A stretch of DNA of 64,000 nt from contig CAJAES010000031.1 in assembly GCA_903938815.1 (NCBI GenBank), positions 1 through 64,000 of the forward strand, written 5' to 3'. Position 1 is the first letter of the stretch, and every line of letters starts with the position of its first letter. The translations under genes were made by a program, and so were the position numbers. This document shows, piece by piece, positions 59,810-64,000 of this stretch. The stretch is from an uncultured beta proteobacterium (GTDB taxonomy: Bacteria > Pseudomonadota > Gammaproteobacteria > Burkholderiales > Burkholderiaceae_C). A model generated the notes under the pieces. It did no database searches, was not told where the DNA came from, and saw nothing but the letters and a program-made list of their open reading frames with translations.

Positions 59810-59989
59810 GCGCTTGGCGGGCAGGGATAGGGCACGCCACAGCGGTCTGCTGGAGCGGCCTGGGCAAAGGGAAGTAGCATTCTAAGGGTGCAGCCCTGTC
59901 GCAGCCACGCAACAAGTAACGCCGCTCTTTGCGGGGGACGCGCCAAAATGCGGGGCGTCAGAAGCCCTATGGCACAATGATTCGTCGTT

Positions 59990-60019
59990 GGCACACAACT
60001 CCTTTCGTGTTGTTGTGCC
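59990..60019 (+). promoter_or_regulatory. Stem-loop in the ompA leader region
   Basis: GGCACACAAC (59990-59999) can pair with GTTGTTGTGCC (60009-60019) with one bulged base and a nine-base loop. It lies 66 bases before the ompA start and may stabilise the message, as leader hairpins do for other ompA genes. Confidence 0.4.
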
Positions 60020-60085
60020 CACTCGATTCGCAATCGGTTCCGGACGTTTCGCAGGCGACTGCGGCTTTCCTTGAGAGGAGAATCA

Positions 60086-60796
60086 ATGAAGAAACTGAAC
60101 AAGGTGGCGGTGCTGTTCGCATCGGCCGCACTTGCCGCCCCGTTGGCGTCGATGGCTGCGGCCCACGGCGGCATGGCCAAGTCGGTCGACAACTGGCGCG
60201 CCACTGACGGCACCGTTTGGAAGAACGGTACCAACGAACTCTGCTGGCGTGATGCCATGTGGACGCCGGCGACTGCCGCTGCCAACTGCGACGGCGCGAT
60301 CAAGCCCGCTGCGGCCCCGGCCCCGGCCCCGGCCGCCGTCATTCCGCCGGCGCCCCCGCGCGTCGCGCCCGCCATGCCTGCTCCGGCCCCCGCGCCGAAG
60401 CCGGCTCCGGCACCCCCGGCCCCGCCGAAGCCCACCAGCGAGAAGGTCACCTTCGCCGCTGATGCGTTCTTCGACTTCGACAAGTCGACGCTGAAGCCCG
60501 AAGCCAAGGCGAAGATGGACGACCTGGTCGGCAAGACCCGCGGCGTCGCCCTGGAAGTCGTGATCGCTGTCGGCCACACCGACTCGGTCGGCGCTGATGG
60601 CTACAACCAGAAGCTGTCCACCAGCCGCGCCAACGCGGTCAAGGACTATCTGGTGAGCAAGGGCATCGAGAAGAACCGCGTCTACACCGAAGGCAAGGGC
60701 GAAGCCCAGCCGGTGGCCGACAACAAGACCACCGAAGGCCGCGCGAAGAATCGCCGCGTGGAAATCGAAGTCGTCGGTACCCGTCCGGTCAAGTGA
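60086..60796 (+). CDS. ompA: OmpA family outer-membrane protein
   Basis: A 236-residue protein. The signal peptide ends at AAA near residue 24, residues 25-70 are a short N-terminal region with two Cys ([15 protein letters not shown]), 75-120 are a Pro/Ala linker, and 125-236 the OmpA C-terminal peptidoglycan-binding domain with [20 protein letters not shown] and NRRVEIEV. It lacks a large beta-barrel, so it resembles the linker-plus-OmpA-domain proteins found next to gyrA in Burkholderiales. GAGAGGAG precedes the ATG. Two hairpins follow the stop. Confidence 0.95.
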   Translation: MKKLNKVAVLFASAALAAPLASMAAAHGGMAKSVDNWRATDGTVWKNGTNELCWRDAMWTPATAAANCDGAIKPAAAPAPAPAAVIPPAPPRVAPAMPAPAPAPKPAPAPPAPPKPTSEKVTFAADAFFDFDKSTLKPEAKAKMDDLVGKTRGVALEVVIAVGHTDSVGADGYNQKLSTSRANAVKDYLVSKGIEKNRVYTEGKGEAQPVADNKTTEGRAKNRRVEIEVVGTRPVK

Positions 60797-60801
60797 TCCC
60801 C

Positions 60802-60819
60802 CGGGGCCTTCGGGCCCCG
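60802..60819 (+). terminator. First hairpin after ompA
   Basis: CGGGGCC-TTCG-GGCCCCG, six bases after the ompA stop, without a clear T-run. Confidence 0.5.
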
Positions 60820-60836
60820 TCGGAACGCTTTCCCGC

Positions 60837-60861
60837 AAACCCCGCTTCGGCGGGGTTTTTC
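60837..60861 (+). terminator. Intrinsic terminator between ompA and ubiG
   Basis: AAACCCCGC-TTCG-GCGGGGTTT followed by TT. Nine pairs and a T-rich end make this a strong rho-independent terminator. Confidence 0.9.
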
Positions 60862-60872
60862 GTTTCTGTCGC

Positions 60873-60878
60873 TACCAT
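60873..60878 (+). promoter_or_regulatory. -10 box TACCAT for ubiG
   Basis: TACCAT is followed by seven bases and then the ATG at 60886, the same geometry as the TACAAT boxes before the lysR and dnaE starts. Confidence 0.4.
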
Positions 60879-60885
60879 TCGCAGC

Positions 60886-61587
60886 ATGAACAACGTCGAT
60901 GCCCAGGAACTCGCCAAATTCAGCGAGCTCGCCCACCGCTGGTGGGACCCCGAGAGCGAGTTTCGTCCGCTGCACCAGATCAACCCCCTGCGCCTCGATT
61001 GGCTCGACGGCCTGGCGGGCCTGGCCGGCAAGCGCGTGGTGGACGTCGGCTGCGGCGGCGGCATCCTTGCCGAGGCCATGGCGCGCCGTGCCACTGGCGT
61101 CACCGGCATCGACCTGGCCGCGCGCCCGCTGGGCGTGGCGCGCCTGCATGCGCTGGAAGCCGGCGTGTCCAACATCGAGTACCGGGAGATCGCAGCCGAG
61201 GCGCTGGCCACCGAAAGCCCCGCCGGCTACGACGTCGTCACCTGCATGGAGATGCTCGAGCACGTGCCCGACCCTGCTTCCACCGTGCGCGCCTGCGCCG
61301 CGATGGTCAAGCCGGGCGGCTGGGTGTTCTTCTCCACGCTGAACCGCAACCCCAAGTCCTTCCTCTTCGCCATCGTCGGCGCCGAGTACGTGCTCAAGCT
61401 GCTGCCCAAGGGCACGCACGAGTTCGCCCGCTTCATCCGCCCCAGTGAACTCGCCCGCTACGCGCGCGAGGCGGGCCTGGAGATGCAGGGCATGAAGGGC
61501 ATGGAATACAACCCGTTCACGCGCCGCTACTGGTTGTCGGGCAACACCAGCGTGAACTACCTGGTGGCCTGCCGCAAGCCGGCATGA
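60886..61587 (+). CDS. ubiG: Ubiquinone biosynthesis O-methyltransferase UbiG
   Basis: A 233-residue SAM-dependent methyltransferase that does both O-methylations in ubiquinone synthesis. [28 protein letters not shown] is the family's N-terminal signature, [13 protein letters not shown] is motif [10 protein letters not shown] is motif II-like, and ARFIRPSEL is in the membrane-binding region. Its stop overlaps the gph start by four bases (ATGA). Confidence 0.97.
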   Translation: MNNVDAQELAKFSELAHRWWDPESEFRPLHQINPLRLDWLDGLAGLAGKRVVDVGCGGGILAEAMARRATGVTGIDLAARPLGVARLHALEAGVSNIEYREIAAEALATESPAGYDVVTCMEMLEHVPDPASTVRACAAMVKPGGWVFFSTLNRNPKSFLFAIVGAEYVLKLLPKGTHEFARFIRPSELARYAREAGLEMQGMKGMEYNPFTRRYWLSGNTSVNYLVACRKPA

Positions 61588-62249
61588 GAGGCGATGTCCG
61601 GGCGGTGCTGTTCGATCTGGACGGCACCCTGATCGACAGCGCCCCTGACCTGGCCGGCGCGGCGAACGACCTGCGAGCCGAACATGGCATGGCGCCGCTG
61701 CCCTACGCCGAACTGCGACCGATGGTGGGCACCGGTGCCCGCGGCATGGTGGGTGCGGCCTTTGGCGTGACCCCCGGCGACCCGCGCTTCGAATCCCTGC
61801 GCGACGCCTTCCTGGCGCGCTACGAAGCCCGCATGCTTCAGGAGACGGCGGTCTTCGAGGCCATCCGGCCCGTACTCCTGGCCCTGGAGGCTGTCGGCCT
61901 GCCCTGGGGCATCGTCACCAACAAGGCGGCACGCTTTGCCGAACCTCTGGTGCACGGCCTCGGCCTGGCTGCGGCGTCGGCCACGCTGATCTGCGGCGAC
62001 ACCACGCCGCACGCCAAGCCGCACCCCGCGCCGCTGCTGGAAGCGGCACTGCGGATGTCGCTGGCGCCGTCCACCTGCATCTATGTGGGCGACGACCACC
62101 GCGACATCGTTGCCGGCCGTGCGGCGGCCATGCCGTCGCTGGCGGCGGGCTGGGGCTACCTCGGCCGCGGCGAGGCCATCGAGGCCTGGGGAGCAGATGC
62201 TGTGCTGCCCGTGCCAGATGCCCTCTTGAAATGGCTGGAACTGGCCTAA
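61584..62249 (+). CDS. gph: Phosphoglycolate phosphatase (HAD superfamily)
   Basis: A 221-residue HAD phosphatase. Motif I is [10 protein letters not shown] at the N-terminus, motif II is in [10 protein letters not shown], motif III Lys is in PHAKPHPAP, and motif IV is YVGDDHRDI. It hydrolyses 2-phosphoglycolate and similar esters formed in DNA repair or photorespiration-like damage. The ATG overlaps the ubiG stop. The tmRNA promoter appears to overlap its 3' end. Confidence 0.93.
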   Translation: MRGDVRAVLFDLDGTLIDSAPDLAGAANDLRAEHGMAPLPYAELRPMVGTGARGMVGAAFGVTPGDPRFESLRDAFLARYEARMLQETAVFEAIRPVLLALEAVGLPWGIVTNKAARFAEPLVHGLGLAAASATLICGDTTPHAKPHPAPLLEAALRMSLAPSTCIYVGDDHRDIVAGRAAAMPSLAAGWGYLGRGEAIEAWGADAVLPVPDALLKWLELA

Positions 62250-62252
62250 ACT
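62226..62252 (+). promoter_or_regulatory. Probable ssrA promoter overlapping the end of gph
   Basis: TTGAAA (62226-62231), a 15-base spacer and TAAACT (62247-62252). The -10 box includes the TAA stop of gph (62247-62249). The mature tmRNA 5' end at 62263 follows. The spacer is one or two bases shorter than ideal. Confidence 0.45.
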
Positions 62253-62262
62253 CGGAGCTACT

Positions 62263-62638
62263 GGGACCGACCTGGCTTCGACGTGGGTGCGGAGTCGGCG
62301 CAGGGCATGCCGAGCACCAGTTCGCTCGTAAATCCACTGGAAACAAAGTAACTGCGAACGATACCTCGTACGCCCTCGCCGCTTAAAACCGGTGAGCCTC
62401 TCAACGGCAGGCCAATGGGCCGGGTTTGAGGATCGCAAGATCCAATAGCTGAGAGGTCATTCACATTGGCTGGTGCCGTACCGGGTCACTTGGTACGGGA
62501 TGAGATCTAGGTGACTGGCGGGAAGACTAGCGTGCTGCTGCGCGAGTCGTTCCGTGAGATCCAAATCAGTCAGCTACGCATGTAGAACTGTCCGGCGATG
62601 GCTTGCGGACGGGGGTTCGATTCCCCCCGGTTCCACCA
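62263..62638 (+). ncRNA. ssrA: Transfer-messenger RNA (tmRNA)
   Basis: About 376 bases. The 5' GGGACCG pairs with 3' CGGTTCC to give a seven-pair acceptor stem ending in ACCA. The 5' part has the typical ACCTGGCTTCGACGTG; the T-arm GGTTCGATTCC is intact. The resume codon is GCG at 62354, and the tag reads ANDTSYALAA with TAA at 62384-62386. tmRNA frees stalled ribosomes and marks their peptides for proteases. It is one-piece, not permuted. Confidence 0.97.
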
Positions 62639-62643
62639 TCCAC

Positions 62644-62674
62644 AAGGGCTCGGATGATCTCCGGGCCCTTTCTT
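62644..62674 (+). terminator. Intrinsic terminator after ssrA
   Basis: AAGGGCTCGGA, loop TGATC, TCCGGGCCCTT, then TCTTTT. The stem has eleven pairs, one of them G-T. Confidence 0.88.
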
Positions 62675-62825
62675 TTGCTTGCGACTCGCGCCACGCGGGG
62701 TCGCGCCCCACCCGCTCAGCGCGCCCGGGGTTACCCAGATACCCGGCGGCCTCGGCCACTTCCCGGGCGAGAGCTATCTCCAACCGCTGTCTTGCCCGTG
62801 GGCAGGCGCAGCGCCGGTAAAGCCC

Positions 62826-63878
62826 TCACACCTGCAGCGGCGCCACCAGGCGGCCGTCGCGCGGCGCAACGCCGCCGCGCCGCCCCGGCACCACGCTGCC
62901 ATAGCGCTGCGCGAACACAGGCGGCAGCGGCCGCGCGTCGGCCGGCGCCAGCCACAGCCGCAGCAGATGGCGGCGTCGCTCGGGCTCGGGTGCATCGGTG
63001 AACGCGGTCCGGTCGTGCAGCAGGGCGTGGTTGTTCACGAGCTGGATGTCGCCGCGCTCCAGGCGCATCAGGAAGTGCAGCGTTGGGTCGTCGGTCAGCG
63101 CGTCCAGCAGGTTCAGGGCATCGATGTGCGCCGGGGTCAGGCGCGGTGCATCGGGAAAGCGCTGCGCCGAATCGATGTACTGGCGCTGGTAGATGGCCGA
63201 CAGCAGGCCCTCGTGCCAGTTGAAGACCGGAATGCTGAAGAACGGGGCTTCTCCCGGTGGCACCTCGCCACGGCGGTCGGTGGCCAGCGGTTGCAGCAGC
63301 AGGCGCGCCAGGTGCGGTGCGCGGCGACGCAGGTCGTTCCACAACTGGCCTGACGACACCAGCGCCGAATCGCCGCCCTCGCGCGCCGTCTGCAGGCACA
63401 GCAGGCCGACGATGTCGCAGCTGTCGGTGTGGAAGGTCTGTCGTTCGGCGGTCTGGTAGATGCGCACCCGGGGATCATCGGAACGCAGGCCCAGGTCCTT
63501 GACGTGGCCCAGCACGTGCCCGGCCGCGTTTTGCGAGACCGGGTTGCCGAGGTGCAGGCCCAGGCCGTAGAAGGCGGTGGCCGACAGTCGCAGCGGCCAG
63601 CGGTCGACCGGAAGGCCGCGCAGAAGCGCGAAGCCACGGCCCCGCAGCACCTCCGCGCGGATGCGCGCCAGGCGGGGCGCCAGGGTCGGCAGCAAGAAGG
63701 CATCGGCGCTCAACACGGCGATGTCGGCGTTGCCGCCGGCCAGCGGCGCAGCCGCGGCCTCGATCTCGGCGATGTCTTCGGCCGACAGCGGCTCGATCCA
63801 GTCGCGGCGCGCGGCCATCTCGGGGCCCGCCCACACGGCTGGGCCGGTCTGTTCCGGGGGAAGCTCGTCTTCGATCAT
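62826..63878 (-). CDS. TauD/TfdA family Fe(II)/2OG dioxygenase
   Basis: A 350-residue dioxygenase. The iron-binding HxD is in FHTDSCD (about residues 168-174) and the distal His in NNHALLHDRTAF (about 298); the 2OG-binding Arg is in RRRHLLRLWL. LRGLPVDRW near residue 87 and VFNWHEGLLSAIYQRQYI near 220 are typical of the TauD-type clan. There is no signal peptide. Such enzymes hydroxylate sulfonates, aryloxy acids or betaines; no substrate-specific neighbour is visible. The start at 63878 is the first ATG of the frame. Confidence 0.92.
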   Translation of the reverse strand: MIEDELPPEQTGPAVWAGPEMAARRDWIEPLSAEDIAEIEAAAAPLAGGNADIAVLSADAFLLPTLAPRLARIRAEVLRGRGFALLRGLPVDRWPLRLSATAFYGLGLHLGNPVSQNAAGHVLGHVKDLGLRSDDPRVRIYQTAERQTFHTDSCDIVGLLCLQTAREGGDSALVSSGQLWNDLRRRAPHLARLLLQPLATDRRGEVPPGEAPFFSIPVFNWHEGLLSAIYQRQYIDSAQRFPDAPRLTPAHIDALNLLDALTDDPTLHFLMRLERGDIQLVNNHALLHDRTAFTDAPEPERRRHLLRLWLAPADARPLPPVFAQRYGSVVPGRRGGVAPRDGRLVAPLQV

Positions 63879-63933
63879 CGGCCGAATATAGACTGCGGCC
63901 CAAGGCTGGCAATGCCCTGCCGCGGCCGTCGGA

Positions 63934-64000
63934 TCAGGCGCCGCGCCGGATCGCCTCGACCGTCGCGAAGCCTGCCAGCGTCAGCAGCAGCGAGCCGCCC
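63934..64000 (-). CDS. C-terminal end of a gene cut by the window edge, probably a membrane protein
   Basis: The last 21 codons before a TGA at 63936-63934 read GGSLLLTLAGFATVEAIRRGA. The hydrophobic stretch with a basic end looks like the last transmembrane helix of a transporter. It is on the same strand as, and 55 bases upstream of, the TauD-type gene, and may be its transporter partner. The family cannot be told from 21 residues. Confidence 0.4.
   Translation of the reverse strand, partial: GGSLLLTLAGFATVEAIRRGA

Noticed and set aside
57251..59830. An 859-codon plus-strand frame opposite gyrA
   Set aside because: Antisense shadow of gyrA with repetitive His/Asp/Val/Gly composition and no recognisable motif.

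Overview
Organism. The window is GC-rich chromosomal DNA with densely packed genes and no insertion sequence, prophage, plasmid or CRISPR signature. The block gyrA - DUF2059 - pheA - tyrA - aroA-cmk fusion - rpsA - ihfB - lapA - lapB, with ompA, ubiG, gph and ssrA on the other side of gyrA, is the conserved arrangement of Burkholderiales. The accessory genes (RND pump, tartrate dehydrogenase, flavocytochrome c sulfide dehydrogenase, core-MetE) fit Comamonadaceae best. I cannot name the genus. Layout. 1-2632 (minus): a left-truncated acyl-CoA dehydrogenase, a small winged-helix-like protein, a retropepsin-like aspartic protease and YajQ. 2681-9347: two paralogous gene pairs flank murB. Each pair is a small Tat-exported SUOX-fold protein followed by an overlapping hybrid histidine kinase with a C-terminal Hpt domain. 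9398-12908: a coupled small ORF, an acyl-CoA ligase and a two-gene flavocytochrome c sulfide dehydrogenase. 12925-14152: an exonuclease and a histidine phosphatase. 14322-18766: an RND adaptor and pump. 18729-22970: tartrate dehydrogenase with its divergent LysR regulator, DUF3237 and an MFS exporter. 23183-25689: a core methionine-synthase domain protein coupled to an adenylate-forming ligase. 25690-28242: a 76-residue protein, a 2OG-Fe dioxygenase with a PLP ammonia-lyase, and a repeat-rich secreted protein. 28375-36385: DUF502, an S10 peptidase coupled to phosphofructokinase, an SDR, an RluA-type pseudouridine synthase, RsgA preceded by a short leader ORF, a secreted predicted beta-helix protein and an alpha/beta hydrolase. 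36419-43950: dnaE, a basic secreted protein, a patatin, an MBL-fold hydrolase and a YdjM-like membrane hydrolase. 43972-48716: an Lgt-like/TlpA fusion, a PAS sensor kinase convergent with an OmpR-type regulator, and a helix-hairpin-helix protein. 48843-59809 (minus): the core cluster lapB to gyrA. 60086-62638: ompA, ubiG-gph and tmRNA. 62826-64000 (minus): a TauD-type dioxygenase and the last codons of a probable membrane protein. No stretch above 300 bases lacks a gene; the longest gaps (about 230-280 bases, upstream of the PAS kinase, upstream of the OmpR-type regulator, and between gyrA and ompA) hold repeats, hairpins or a regulator-like palindrome described below. How the genes work together. 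The core cluster joins aromatic amino-acid synthesis (aroA, tyrA, pheA) to replication and translation (gyrA, rpsA, ihfB) and LPS control (lapA, lapB), with stop/start overlaps suggesting translational coupling. The least explained parts are the duplicated SUOX-like/kinase module around murB, in which the SUOX proteins lack the molybdenum-binding cysteine; tandem repeats that begin exactly at TGA stop codons at four gene ends and place TGA in different frames; recurrent -10 boxes ending 6-7 bases before start codons (leaderless messages); and two short ORFs in leader-like positions.
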